Source of the DNA: Victivallaceae bacterium
GTDB lineage: Bacteria > Verrucomicrobiota > Lentisphaeria > Victivallales > Victivallaceae
Assembly (NCBI GenBank): GCA_028709805.1
Contig: JAQUTL010000002.1
Span: forward strand, 1 to 64,000
Direction: 5' to 3'
DNA length: 64,000 nucleotides
Notes under the pieces: model-generated
Told to the model about the DNA's origin: nothing
Seen by the model: the letters and a program-made list of their open reading frames with translations, nothing else
The model's database searches: none
Program-made: the position numbers and the translations under genes
In this document: in pieces, positions 8,279-17,822 of the stretch
Numbering within the stretch: the first letter of the stretch is position 1
Layout of the letters: every line of letters begins with the position of its first letter

Positions 8279-11037
8279 AATCCGAGCCTTTCTTTAAGTT
8301 TGGCATATTTATCGTTTAATTCAAGCAGCCGGTTGAGCGGAAGTTTCCAGCGCAGCGTCAGCTCGATGCCCTGAAAGCGGGCGCCGGGGTATGACACGCG
8401 CAGAAAACCGCCGCGTTCGGCGTCAAAGGTGAACGGCAGATCGCCGTCCGGTTTTCCGCTGAAGATGGCGGCCAGCACCAGATCTTCGCCGTCCTGACTG
8501 AAATCAATCTTCACCCAGTCATAGGTGAACGAGCGCAGCGCCTCCTGCGCCAGATCAAGTTCCACCGCGCCGGAATTTTCGAAGTCTACTCCGGCATTCA
8601 ATCCGGTGAGTTTGAACATCTCCTTGACTCCGGGTTCGCTGTAAAGATAGCCCCGCTTAACGAATATTCCGTCATAGCCGATGCTGATCGGAACCCGGCC
8701 GTAGATCCGTCCGGCTCCGGCGGCGCGGGCAAAGTTGAAGGTGTTGATGAAGTCGGCCAGTTTCAGACCGTCGCAGAATAAGTTGGCGTTGATTTGTTTG
8801 TCGCCCGGCTTCAGATTAAGCGCGTAGGTGGTCACGCTTCCGCCGAATGCTTCAAGACCGGCTTCGGTTACAAACAACCCGTCCGGAGACGCCTGATAGT
8901 CGATATAAAGATCGTTCAGTTCCACTCCGGTCGCGCGGATGCTTTTTACTGCCAGTGTCTGATCGGCCGCGGTTGCCGGCCGGGGCAGGGCGGGAAGCGT
9001 CATTTCCGCGTCAAGTCCGGTTATCTTGACGCCGGCCTCGGCGTTTTCGGCATTCGCATCCATTATTTTGACATTGGCTTCGCCGCGGTTGTTCCCGAAT
9101 CCGAAGCGATAGTCGGCGCTGGCCGACACCCGGCCGGAAAACGTCCACCCTTCGGTTTTGGGCACCAGCCGGTGGATCAGGTCGGTGTTTAATTCCGTTG
9201 GCGGCATCTGAATCGCGGCTTTAACCAGAAAATTCGGGGTTCCGGCAATGTCCAGATTGAATTTTGTCGCGTTCGGCGGCTTGACTTCGCCGTGCCAGAC
9301 GGTGCCGTCGATCAGCCAGCCGGAGTCGGTGACGGCGGACATGCCGGCGAGATGGATTCCGCAGTCCCAGTCGGCGCGCCATGCGCGGCGTACCGCCCGC
9401 GAGCCGGGACGCGGCGGCGTGAGGTCGAATGCCGCGTTGAATTTCACCAGCTTGGTCGGCAGTATGGAGGTTTTAAGTCCGGTGATTGAACATTCGCCGC
9501 CGGTTATGCCGGTCGCACCGGTTTTGAGGTCAAGCGCAACGTCGGCGGCGGCCTCAATTTCATGCCAGCGCCCGGACAGGCCGGACTTGAAGCGCAGGTA
9601 CGGATGGTCGCCGTGTTCCCAGTCGAGGCTTGGGGTGGCTTCAATCCGCCAGTCGGCGGTATCGGCGGCGATGTTTTTCACGGAAGCGGCACAGGTGTAG
9701 CGCCATTCTTTCGCGGCTTTTTTTGCATGGAAAGCGAGGCGCGGTTCCGATATGACGGTGTTTATGCCGCCGGGCAGCGTGATGGCAATGGCGTCGGTTC
9801 CCATGGCGTCGACTTTTGCATTGAACACCGGTGCGCCGTCGGCTGAGAAGTCCCAATTCAGCCGCAGCGGGGCGGCGGCGCTGACAAGAACGAGCGCTCC
9901 GTCGGCGGCGACGGCGTTCGACCACGCAAAATTAATTTCTCCGGTGAGTCGCTGTTCCGGCAGTTGCGGAATCTTCGCCGTTATTGCCGAGGCGAAGCGG
10001 ACGCGTTTTGCGGCAAGATCGATCAATGCGGCGCAGTCGGTCAAATATGCGCCGAAAGTCTGATCGGCGGCGGTTATGTGAAATTCGGAACCGGCCTGCC
10101 ATGGCAACTCATTTTCCGGGTCGTATATCCAGTGTCCGTCGGCCGCGATGGTTATTGCACCGTATTTCAGCCGGCGGCTGGAGATCGAAAAGTCGGCCGA
10201 TGTGACATGATCGGTAAACTCTCCGGAAAGCTGCATTGTCACGCCGCCGGAAACCGGCAGTTCTTTTGTCTGCGGCAGCAACTGAAGATAACGTTGAAGC
10301 GAGAGCGAGGCGGAAAGATCAAAGTCGCCGCGTTTTTCCTCGGCATCGAAAAACAGATTTCCGGCAATATTGTCCCGGGCCTGTTCGATTCGGAAGTCCA
10401 GTTCCAACCGGGGATAGACCTGCGACGGCAGGGTCGCTTCCAGATTTACCGGCAGCGTCCATTCAAAATCCGGCCCGGTAAGGTGAAGCTGACTGTGGAC
10501 GAGCTCCAGCCGGTCGATCCCGGAGGATAGAAGCGGATGACTGCCGGCGCCGGTTGCCGCATCAGCTTTTCTGCTTTCGTTTGCCGCATCGTTTTTTTGA
10601 CTTTCTTTCGCCGCTTTTTGTTCGGGATTGCTGCCGCCGGAGAACGATTTCATCCATTGATCCGTGGTCTTTCCGGCCACCTTGATGACGCCTTGTTCAT
10701 TGATGTCCAGGTCAAGCTCGACGCCGGATATCCGCAGCCGGGTGATTTCCGCACCGGTGAAGCCTATATGGTAGTCGATTCTCACCGAATCAAGTTTGAA
10801 CTGTCCGCCGCCGGGGGTTTCGCCCAGCGCCACATCGGCCAGGTCGATGCTGTTGATGTCGATATTCCGCACATCGGCGGTGAAAAATTCCACGCCGAAC
10901 GCCGCCGCCACCTCGGGCAGCACCATGCGCTCAACAATGAACGGCAGCGAAAAATAGAACAGCAGCAGCAGCGCCGCCAGCGGTGGCGCCGTCCATTTCA
11001 GCAGTGACAGCAACTTAGATTTTTTCTTCGTATACAT
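8275..11037 (-). CDS. ydbH: YdbH-type AsmA-like intermembrane lipid transport protein
   Basis: A 920-residue protein with one N-terminal inner-membrane helix (residues ~14-34) followed by a long beta-rich periplasmic region typical of AsmA-like/bridge-like lipid transfer proteins. The C-terminal ~250 residues (DINAYQASPDGLFVTEAG-like region, GAGRIYGRVPISIGYDGI, and the closing TLRWKLPLNRLLELNDKY) give the YdbH match. A charged low-complexity linker rich in K, E, A and N lies at ~140-170. It is thought to carry phospholipids to the outer membrane together with YnbE and YdbL, which follow directly. Preceded by the ygjP-like gene with a 2-base gap. Confidence 0.87.
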   Translation of the reverse strand: MYTKKKSKLLSLLKWTAPPLAALLLLFYFSLPFIVERMVLPEVAAAFGVEFFTADVRNIDINSIDLADVALGETPGGGQFKLDSVRIDYHIGFTGAEITRLRISGVELDLDINEQGVIKVAGKTTDQWMKSFSGGSNPEQKAAKESQKNDAANESRKADAATGAGSHPLLSSGIDRLELVHSQLHLTGPDFEWTLPVNLEATLPSQVYPRLELDFRIEQARDNIAGNLFFDAEEKRGDFDLSASLSLQRYLQLLPQTKELPVSGGVTMQLSGEFTDHVTSADFSISSRRLKYGAITIAADGHWIYDPENELPWQAGSEFHITAADQTFGAYLTDCAALIDLAAKRVRFASAITAKIPQLPEQRLTGEINFAWSNAVAADGALVLVSAAAPLRLNWDFSADGAPVFNAKVDAMGTDAIAITLPGGINTVISEPRLAFHAKKAAKEWRYTCAASVKNIAADTADWRIEATPSLDWEHGDHPYLRFKSGLSGRWHEIEAAADVALDLKTGATGITGGECSITGLKTSILPTKLVKFNAAFDLTPPRPGSRAVRRAWRADWDCGIHLAGMSAVTDSGWLIDGTVWHGEVKPPNATKFNLDIAGTPNFLVKAAIQMPPTELNTDLIHRLVPKTEGWTFSGRVSASADYRFGFGNNRGEANVKIMDANAENAEAGVKITGLDAEMTLPALPRPATAADQTLAVKSIRATGVELNDLYIDYQASPDGLFVTEAGLEAFGGSVTTYALNLKPGDKQINANLFCDGLKLADFINTFNFARAAGAGRIYGRVPISIGYDGIFVKRGYLYSEPGVKEMFKLTGLNAGVDFENSGAVELDLAQEALRSFTYDWVKIDFSQDGEDLVLAAIFSGKPDGDLPFTFDAERGGFLRVSYPGARFQGIELTLRWKLPLNRLLELNDKYAKLKERLGL

Positions 11038-11039
11038 AT

Positions 11040-11705
11040 TTACTTCCAGCCGTCGTCAGGCAGAAACCGCATGCTTTTCAATTTTGGTTCAAGACTCCGG
11101 CGTTCCGGGCACAACTCGTCAAACCGGCGGTAAAAATCCGGCGAATGGTTCATCACCGTCCGGTGCGCAAGTTCATGGCAGATCACGCAGTCGCACAACG
11201 CTTCTTCGAGCATCAGCAGCCGCCAGTTCAAAATTATCGATCCCTGCGCCGAACATGACCCCCAGCGCCGTCTGGCTCCGGATATCCGCAGTCCGGTGTA
11301 GCTTATATTATATTGCTTTGCCAGAAAGTCAAGTCTTGCCCGGAGAAAATCAGCCGCCAGACGGCGATACAGCTTGCGCAGCGCCTCCGGCAGGTTGTCG
11401 CCGTCGTCTCCGGTCAGATAAAAAGCGCGGTCGAAGCCGCGCCGGACGCCGACTTTCAACAGATATTCCATTCCGAGCAGCGGCAGTTTTACGCCGAACT
11501 CCAACTTCAATTCCGGCGGCGCCTGGCGTGTTTTCTGCTCCTCAAGTTTAGCGGCGATCCACTTTTCATAACGTCGGAACAACCGGTCGGCGGCATCCGG
11601 CGGCGCGGCGGTTGGCAGACGCAGGATCACCCGTCCGTTGCGCACCTCGACCGCGGAGGTGCGGCGGCGGGAGCGGACAACGGAATATTGCGCCGGAATC
11701 GTCAT
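11040..11705 (-). CDS. YgjP-like metallopeptidase domain protein (DUF45)
   Basis: A 221-residue cytoplasmic protein. The zinc site is CHELAHRTVMNHSPDFY (HExxH-type HELAH plus a downstream His), preceded by ISGARRRWGSCSAQG and LILNWRL, the standard DUF45/SprT-like pattern. Members are predicted zinc peptidases, often next to unrelated housekeeping genes. The start overlaps the nadA stop as ATGA. Biological substrate unknown. Confidence 0.88.
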   Translation of the reverse strand: MTIPAQYSVVRSRRRTSAVEVRNGRVILRLPTAAPPDAADRLFRRYEKWIAAKLEEQKTRQAPPELKLEFGVKLPLLGMEYLLKVGVRRGFDRAFYLTGDDGDNLPEALRKLYRRLAADFLRARLDFLAKQYNISYTGLRISGARRRWGSCSAQGSIILNWRLLMLEEALCDCVICHELAHRTVMNHSPDFYRRFDELCPERRSLEPKLKSMRFLPDDGWK

Positions 11706-12625
11706 CCTTTGATCATGCGGTCGATCGGGCCGCGCGCTTTTTTGACGGTTTCTTCGTCAAGCTCAATCTGTTCGGAGAGGTCGCGCAAAGCAACGTAAAC
11801 ATCCCACAGGCCGATTTTTTTCATGTCCGGGCATACCGCCTGAGTGGTCAGCGGCACGAATTTTTTGGCCGGATTCTCTTTCTCCAGCCGATGGATTATG
11901 CCGATTTCGGTGCCGACCACAAAAGTGTCAGACGGGTTTTCCCGGACGTATTTCAGCATCATCCCGGTGCTCAGCGCGGCGTCGGCGGCGGCCGTCACAT
12001 CGGGCGGACATTCCGGATGCACGAATACCGGAGCGCCGGGGAATTCGCGGCGGCGTTTCTTAATCATCTCCACTGTGAAGCGGTTGTGGATCGGACAATA
12101 TCCCTTGAACGGCATGATGTCGTCGCGTTTAAGTTTATGCGCCACGTTGCGCGCCAGATTGCCGTCCGGAACAAAAATAACTTCACCTTTGAGTTTTTCG
12201 ACGATTTTCGCCGCGTTTGCCGAAGTGCAGCAGACATCGACTTCGGTTTTGACTTCAGCGGTTGAATTGACGTAGCAGACCACCGTTGCGCCGGGATGAA
12301 GCCGTTTCAGTTCGCGCACCGCGGCGGCGTCGATCATCTGCGCCATGGCGCATCCGGCGTCGGACACCGGCAGAAGCACGGTTTTTTCAGGAGACAGGAT
12401 TTTCGCGGTCTCCGCCATGAAGCGGACGCCGCAGAAAACGATGACATCGGCCGCGGTGTCGGCGGCCTTTATGCTGAGTTCAAGCGAGTCGCCGCAGAAG
12501 TCTGCTATATCCTGTATTTCCGCCGGCACGTAATTGTGGGCGAGAATGACGGCATTGCGCTGTTTCTTCAAGTTGCCGATAATCTCGATAAGTTCGGCGT
12601 CGCTGAAATCCGGATTGCTGGACAT
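11702..12625 (-). CDS. nadA: Quinolinate synthase
   Basis: A 307-residue enzyme condensing iminoaspartate with dihydroxyacetone phosphate to quinolinate for NAD synthesis. Family blocks: VILAHNYVPAEIQDIADFCGDS, VFCGVRFMAETAKILSP (first cluster Cys), VCYVNSTAEVKTEVDVCCTSANA, FVHPECPPDV (second Cys) and a C-terminal FVPLTTQAVCPDMKK (third Cys), which together hold the [4Fe-4S] cluster. Length is normal. It heads the minus-strand run ending in ydbL/trxB and is divergent from the kinase-MurQ gene. No nadB or nadC is adjacent. Confidence 0.95.
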   Translation of the reverse strand: MSSNPDFSDAELIEIIGNLKKQRNAVILAHNYVPAEIQDIADFCGDSLELSIKAADTAADVIVFCGVRFMAETAKILSPEKTVLLPVSDAGCAMAQMIDAAAVRELKRLHPGATVVCYVNSTAEVKTEVDVCCTSANAAKIVEKLKGEVIFVPDGNLARNVAHKLKRDDIMPFKGYCPIHNRFTVEMIKKRRREFPGAPVFVHPECPPDVTAAADAALSTGMMLKYVRENPSDTFVVGTEIGIIHRLEKENPAKKFVPLTTQAVCPDMKKIGLWDVYVALRDLSEQIELDEETVKKARGPIDRMIKG

Positions 12626-12688
12626 TGTGTGCCTCCATTTTTTTCTTCATAATAATATAGCTTTTCATTCCGGTTTTTTAAATGGCGG

Positions 12689-12716
12689 TTGAATTTTTTT
12701 TTTGTCTGGTTATAGT
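12689..12716 (+). promoter_or_regulatory. Probable promoter of the kinase-MurQ gene
   Basis: TTGAAT at 12689-12694 and TATAGT at 12711-12716 with a 16-base, T-rich spacer, 12 bases before the start codon. The short leader implies an almost leaderless mRNA if this is the only promoter. Confidence 0.45.
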
Positions 12717-12727
12717 ATTCATCCATT

Positions 12728-14284
12728 ATGAATAAGTATTTGGCAATCGACGTGGGCGGAACCTGGCTCAAGGCCGCCGTGTATATGGACGGCCGGTTGA
12801 GCAGGGAAGTCCGGGTGGCCAGTCGCATGGGGGAGGGCGATATCTCCGGGGCGATCCGCGAGGCCGCCGGAAAACTTGACCTGTCCGGCGGCGTGTCCGG
12901 GATCGGGGTTGCTACCGCCGGAATCGTTGATTACGCCGGAACCGGCGTTGTCCGAGCGGCCGACCACCTCAAGGCGCTGTGTCTTTCCGGTTGGCGCGAC
13001 GCACTGGAACGCGACTTTTCCGCGCCGTGCATGCTGATAAACGATGCCGACGCCGCGTTGATCGCGGCCCGTCGGCTTGAGCTTGTCGGCGGCGGCGACC
13101 GGACTGCGCTGCTGGCGGTCGGAACCGGACTCGGTTGCGCGGTGATCCGCAAGTGCCACCGGGTGCGGCCGGGCAGAATGCTGCCGCTGGTCGGTTCGAT
13201 CCGGCCGCCGGAAGGGGGCTTCGACCGCGCGGTAAGCGCGGTCGGATTGTCCGGCGGCGACCTGTGCGGAGTGTTCCGGCGCAATCCGCCGGAACTGAAA
13301 ACATATCTCGACCGTCTGATCGCGGTCTCCCGCACCGTCTGCATACTTTACAATTTGGACTCGGTGCTTTTGACCGGCGGGTTGTGCTCCGCCGCCGCCA
13401 TCGCCGGATTTGACCTTGAAGGTATGCTGAACGCCGGATGCTGCGATCCGGTCCCGGAGCTTGGCGTCCCAATCCGGATAAAAGCCGCCGCCGGAAATCT
13501 GCCGCTGCTGGGCGCCGGTCTGCTGGCTGAGGGGGCGGCTTGGCAGGGGAAAAAAACGCCGCCGTCTTCCCGGCTTGCCACCGAACGGCCGCTGTTCGGC
13601 GATCTTGAACTCACTTCGATTTCTCCCGACCGACTGGCCGGAATGTTGAATTCGGCTGAAAATGACGCCGCCGGCTGTTTCGCCGCCGCGCTGCCGGGGA
13701 TCGCCGCCGCCGGCGGCATGATTGCCGAGCGGATGAAGCGGGGAGGGCGCATCGTCTATCTCGGTGCGGGGACCAGCGGCCGACTGGCCGCCGTGGACGC
13801 GGTTGAGCTGCCGTGCACCTACGGGATCTCCGAGGAGGACGCGGTTGCGCTGGTCGCCGGTGGCAATGACGACGCGGCGCTGACTATTGAAACCGACGGC
13901 GAGGAGGACGCCTCCTCCGTGCCGGAACTGCTCCTTTTGAATCTGAATGAAAACGACACGGTTATCGGCATATCCGCCTCCGGCCGGGCGTTTTTCGTCA
14001 ACAGCGGACTGAACTACGCCGCCTCGCGAGGGGCGTTGACGGTGCTGATCAGCGAAAGCGCCGGCTCAACGGTTGTTTGCGACCTCAACATTCCGCTCGG
14101 TTCCGGCTCCGAGATCGTGGCCGGCTCCACCCGGATGAAAGCGGGAACCGCCACCAAGAAAGCCTTGAACTTTATTTCCACCATCGCCATGATCAAACTC
14201 GGCCGCACCCGGAAATCGCGCATGGTCAACATGCGGATGCTGAATGAGAAATTGCGGCTCCGGGCCGGATTGATGCAAAAATAA
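12728..14284 (+). CDS. murQ: Fused ROK-like sugar kinase and N-acetylmuramic acid 6-phosphate etherase
   Basis: A 518-residue two-domain protein. Residues 1-~275 are a ROK/ASKHA-type kinase (AIDVGGTWLKAAVY phosphate loop, LINDADAAL with the catalytic Asp, GTGLGCAVI), but the ROK zinc motif CXCGXXGC is missing. Residues ~285-518 are a MurQ SIS domain: YLGAGTSGRLAAVDAVELPCTYG with catalytic-type Glu360, DGEEDASS with Glu392/393, IGISASGRAFFVNS and AGSTRMKAGTATK. The protein stops at about residue 250 of normal MurQ, so the usual C-terminal helical cap is absent. One chain could phosphorylate MurNAc or GlcNAc and then cleave MurNAc-6-P to GlcNAc-6-P plus lactate, in cell-wall recycling. Kinase substrate is inferred. 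Confidence 0.87.
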   Translation: MNKYLAIDVGGTWLKAAVYMDGRLSREVRVASRMGEGDISGAIREAAGKLDLSGGVSGIGVATAGIVDYAGTGVVRAADHLKALCLSGWRDALERDFSAPCMLINDADAALIAARRLELVGGGDRTALLAVGTGLGCAVIRKCHRVRPGRMLPLVGSIRPPEGGFDRAVSAVGLSGGDLCGVFRRNPPELKTYLDRLIAVSRTVCILYNLDSVLLTGGLCSAAAIAGFDLEGMLNAGCCDPVPELGVPIRIKAAAGNLPLLGAGLLAEGAAWQGKKTPPSSRLATERPLFGDLELTSISPDRLAGMLNSAENDAAGCFAAALPGIAAAGGMIAERMKRGGRIVYLGAGTSGRLAAVDAVELPCTYGISEEDAVALVAGGNDDAALTIETDGEEDASSVPELLLLNLNENDTVIGISASGRAFFVNSGLNYAASRGALTVLISESAGSTVVCDLNIPLGSGSEIVAGSTRMKAGTATKKALNFISTIAMIKLGRTRKSRMVNMRMLNEKLRLRAGLMQK

Positions 14285-14352
14285 AGACCGGAGGCTCCGC
14301 GGTTGCGGCACATCCTCCGGTCATCGGCGGGTTGCCGATCCGGTTTTCCCGG

Positions 14353-15702
14353 TCAGTCCGCCAATACGGTGACGATTGAATGGGCGGGCAGTTCAACCGC
14401 CGCCGCCATGTCGCCTTCCTTGAACTGGCAGTTGAATTTCTCGTTTCCGCGGTTGAGCAGAACGGCGACCCGTCCGCCGTCCGGGTTGACGAACGCCGCC
14501 GCTTCGATCGCGTCGCGGGTGGTGACGCAGAGTATCCGTTTGGCGCCGCGTGCGATATACCGCGAAAAGTGGCCGATGTAATAGTATGAACTCTGGAGCA
14601 TATAGCGGTCATTGGCCGGATCGATCATGATCGGTGCGCTGCAGAAATTGCCGACGTGGTTGGGGCCGCCCTGATCGTCGAGCATCAGGTTCCAGTCCAC
14701 CCAGCCGACGGTGTGGCGGTTGAGGTCGTTTATCATATTGTGGGCGTAACGCTCGCCCATCACCCATTCGCCGAGATAGGCGCCGCCTTCGTGACAGCCT
14801 TCACTGAACAGCAGTTTTTTGTCCGGGAACGCCTCGTGGGTGCGCAGAACGTTGTCGAACTGTTCATCGCAGTACCAGTGAAAAGCGGCGCCCCAGATAT
14901 ATTTTGCCGCCTCGGGGTCCTTGTAGATGGTGCGGACGCGGTCATACAGCCGATAACGGTTGTGATCCCACACCATCAGTTTAAGCTCGGCCATGCCGTT
15001 GCGGCGGAGCGCCGGTCCGAGATGGTCGCGGACGAAGTCGCGCTCCTCCTCGGCGCTGTACTGGCAGGAGTCCCACGACGGCATGGCCATCGGCTCGTTC
15101 TGCACCGTCAACCCCCATACCGGAATATCCTCTTTCTCCAGTTCCTGAATAAAACGGCAGTAGTATTCCGCCCATGTCTCGCGGTATTCGGGTAGCAGTT
15201 TGCCGCCGCGGTTCATGTCTTTGGTGTCTTTCATCCACGCGGGGGGGCTCCAGGGTGAAATGAACAGCCGCATTTCATTGTTTCCGGCGCACTGCCGGGC
15301 GGCGCGGATCATCGGGACGATCGCCTGCCGTTCGCGGTCGATGGAAAAAGTTTTCAGTTCAACGTCGCCGGGAGTGTCGCAGCAGGCGTAGTTGCCCAGC
15401 GAAAAGTCGCAGCTGTTCATGTGGGTGCGGCAGAGATTGTAGCAGTTGCCGTTGTCGGTGGAGAAATAGGCCTGAATGACCTCGTCGCGTTTTTCCGGAG
15501 ACAGCTTCATCCACGTCACCGCCGCCGACTCGGTGAACGCGCCGCCGAATCCTTCGACGGTCTGGTACTCGACGGCGGCGTCAATCACCACTGTCGGATC
15601 GTTCGGCGGCACCTCCGACTCCTTTTCTATCTTGGGCGGACGCAGTCCGGCAAAACGTTCCAGTCTGGCTTGCGAGGTGCGGACAAGGCGTATGTTTTTC
15701 AT
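14353..15702 (-). CDS. Glycoside hydrolase family 30 enzyme
   Basis: A 449-residue protein matching GH30 (glucosylceramidase-like) enzymes from end to end: QTVEGFGGAFTESAA, RTHMNSCDFSLGNYA, SPWSPPAWMKDT, GLTVQNEPMA with the acid/base Glu, WGAAFHWYC, and LLFSEGCHEGG with the nucleophile Glu. The C-terminal beta domain (~370-449) ends with AHSIVTVLAD. No signal peptide, so it probably acts in the cytoplasm on imported oligosaccharides or glycosides (beta-glucosidase, beta-1,6-glucanase or related). It follows the phosphatase-receptor gene on the same strand with no gap. Confidence 0.92.
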   Translation of the reverse strand: MKNIRLVRTSQARLERFAGLRPPKIEKESEVPPNDPTVVIDAAVEYQTVEGFGGAFTESAAVTWMKLSPEKRDEVIQAYFSTDNGNCYNLCRTHMNSCDFSLGNYACCDTPGDVELKTFSIDRERQAIVPMIRAARQCAGNNEMRLFISPWSPPAWMKDTKDMNRGGKLLPEYRETWAEYYCRFIQELEKEDIPVWGLTVQNEPMAMPSWDSCQYSAEEERDFVRDHLGPALRRNGMAELKLMVWDHNRYRLYDRVRTIYKDPEAAKYIWGAAFHWYCDEQFDNVLRTHEAFPDKKLLFSEGCHEGGAYLGEWVMGERYAHNMINDLNRHTVGWVDWNLMLDDQGGPNHVGNFCSAPIMIDPANDRYMLQSSYYYIGHFSRYIARGAKRILCVTTRDAIEAAAFVNPDGGRVAVLLNRGNEKFNCQFKEGDMAAAVELPAHSIVTVLAD

Positions 15703-15703
15703 A

Positions 15704-17680
15704 TCATTCTCCTGCTGCTGGTGGTGGTGGTGGTGGTGTATTTGGTTGCATGGTATAGGTCAGTATCAATAATGTGATGTCGTCCGACTGCTCGCAGTTG
15801 GCGGAAAAAGAATCGACGTCCTCCAATATTGCGCTGAGCATTTCCGCCGGACTTTTGTTTTCCGCGGCAAGCTTTTTACCGAGTTCACGCAGCTTGTCAA
15901 AGGTGTACATCATACCGGTGCTGCTGAACGCTTCGGTTACGCCGTCGGTGTAGAGCAGCAGCGTGTCCAGATTGCCGATGCGGATGGATGAACTGCCGTA
16001 TTTGACCGTTTCCACCACGCCGAGCGGCGGCCCGTGGCGTTTGGCGAGCGCGTCGCATTCTCCGTTGTGTCTCAGGCACAGCGGCGGATTATGGCCGGCG
16101 TTGCAATAAATGAATTCGCCATTTTCGGTGTCGAGCACGCCCATGAAGCAGGTGATGAACATCAGTGCATTGTTGTGCTGCGCCAGCATCCGGTTGAGCG
16201 CGGTCATTATCTCGTCGGGGCGGCCGCTGCGGGAGGAGAGGTCGCGCTGGAGCGTTTCGGCCACCGCCATGAACATCGCCGCGGCGATGCCTTTGCCGGA
16301 AACGTCACCGATCATCAGGAACAGACGGCGTTCATCAAGAAAGAAAATGTCATACATGTCTCCGCCGATCGCCCGCGCCGGGCGCAGCGCCGGAGCGATT
16401 GAGAACGCCGGACAGTCCGGCAGCGGCGGTTGAAGTCGCGGCAGAATGTCATTCTGGATCATCCGGGCGGCGTTGAGTTCGCCCTCGATGCGTTCGCGGG
16501 CGGCGACGGTGGCGGAGAGCCGCTTGATGTAGTTGCTCAGTTCATGCTGCATGGCGGCGAATGCGCCGGAGAGTTCGCCGATTTCACCGTCGCCGGCGGC
16601 GGGAATGTCGGTGTCAAAATTTCCGGCGCCGATCAGTTTCGCGGTTTTTGTCAGCGTGGTCAGCGGTGCCGTCATGCGGCGGACGATCAGCGAGATGCCG
16701 ATGATCCCAAGCAGCGTGACGGCAAGATAAACGGCGAGTCCGATCGCAAAGTATTTCCATAACTGCTCCGCCACCCAGTCGGCCGGAACCGCGGCACACA
16801 CCTTCCAGCCGTTGCGCCGGGTTGTGGCATGGAATATTCTGGTTCCTCCCTTGAAAAATTCGAGCTGTGGAAGAACCACGGTGCCGGAGTCGGCCGACTT
16901 CATCATCAACTGCCCGGCGGCGAGGTCGCCGGCGTGTTTATCCAGCAGTGAGATCAGGGAGCGGCTGTCCTCAAGTTCGCGGTCGGGATGAATTACAAAC
17001 TGGGAAAACTGGGTGGTAAGAAAACCGAATCCGTCACTCGACTCGTCCAGCGCCATCTCGTCAAGCAGCGAACGCAACTGCTCAATATCCAGATCCACCA
17101 CCACCGCGCCGGCAAAACGGCGTTGCCCGGCGGCGGCGGCTCGGAAAAAGGGAACCGAATACGAGATCAGCCGTTGACCGATGCCGCCCTCGGATGGAAA
17201 GGGATCGACCCATATTCCGGTGTCGCGTTCCTTCGGCACCATATACCAGTCGCGTTTGAAATAATCCACCCGGTCGCTGCCGATCTGGCGGACCGTTATT
17301 TCGCCGTTTTTAAGGAAGGCCAAATTCGCGCTGTATTTTTCATCTTTATGAAGCGTGTACGGCTCAAAGGCGATCATGATCCCGATAATGCGAGGATCGC
17401 CGGCGTAGGCTCTGGCGCACGCGCCGCGCAGCAGCGCGTCAACCTCGGCGGCGGACAGCGCCGGCTGTGCCTCCAGCGCTGCCGCCAGCGTCGTCGCCAC
17501 CGCTTCCGACCGCGCCAGAAGTTGATCGATCTGCACGGCCGTGTTGTTCACCGCCGCCAGACTGCGCTCTTCCAGCCGTTCGTTCAGCATCCGCCATGCC
17601 CACGGTCCGGCAAAAGCCAGAGTCAGCGCAAATACCATGAACAGCAGCGCGGCCGAATAAAAACTCAACTTGAACGCCAT
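15704..17680 (-). CDS. Membrane-bound sensor PP2C-type phosphatase (Cache-HAMP-SpoIIE)
   Basis: About 658 residues: transmembrane helix (~8-28), extracytoplasmic Cache-type sensor (~35-305, with YTLHKDEKYSANLAF and RDWYMVPKERDTGIWVDPF), second helix (~312-335), HAMP (~335-390), and a SpoIIE/PP2C domain (~425-640) with metal-binding AIGGDMYDIF and IGDVSGKGIAAAMFMA. The start is ATG 17680 (AGGAAA site upstream); the frame is open 26 codons further. It probably dephosphorylates STAS anti-anti-sigma factors in response to an external ligand; a STAS/anti-sigma pair lies at 62.3-63.0 kb. The tail ends in six prolines encoded by a GGT-type repeat. Confidence 0.9.
   Translation of the reverse strand: MAFKLSFYSAALLFMVFALTLAFAGPWAWRMLNERLEERSLAAVNNTAVQIDQLLARSEAVATTLAAALEAQPALSAAEVDALLRGACARAYAGDPRIIGIMIAFEPYTLHKDEKYSANLAFLKNGEITVRQIGSDRVDYFKRDWYMVPKERDTGIWVDPFPSEGGIGQRLISYSVPFFRAAAAGQRRFAGAVVVDLDIEQLRSLLDEMALDESSDGFGFLTTQFSQFVIHPDRELEDSRSLISLLDKHAGDLAAGQLMMKSADSGTVVLPQLEFFKGGTRIFHATTRRNGWKVCAAVPADWVAEQLWKYFAIGLAVYLAVTLLGIIGISLIVRRMTAPLTTLTKTAKLIGAGNFDTDIPAAGDGEIGELSGAFAAMQHELSNYIKRLSATVAARERIEGELNAARMIQNDILPRLQPPLPDCPAFSIAPALRPARAIGGDMYDIFFLDERRLFLMIGDVSGKGIAAAMFMAVAETLQRDLSSRSGRPDEIMTALNRMLAQHNNALMFITCFMGVLDTENGEFIYCNAGHNPPLCLRHNGECDALAKRHGPPLGVVETVKYGSSSIRIGNLDTLLLYTDGVTEAFSSTGMMYTFDKLRELGKKLAAENKSPAEMLSAILEDVDSFSANCEQSDDITLLILTYTMQPNTPPPPPPAAGE
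15715..15737. repeat. GTG/CCA trinucleotide microsatellite
   Basis: A run of GTG units, preceded by CTG units, codes on the minus strand for the poly-proline tail of the phosphatase receptor, ten residues before its stop and about 15 bases from the GH30 start codon. Confidence 0.8.
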
Positions 17681-17822
17681 TGACCGGGTTTCCTTCACGG
17701 CCGGCCGTCCTGCTCGGGCGCACGGCGTGACCGACCGTCTAAAAACGGTACAACCCAACCATTGCGATGCGTTTCCATCACTTCAAACTTCCCTCCACAT
17801 TGACAAATTCGGCGGCGCCCGG

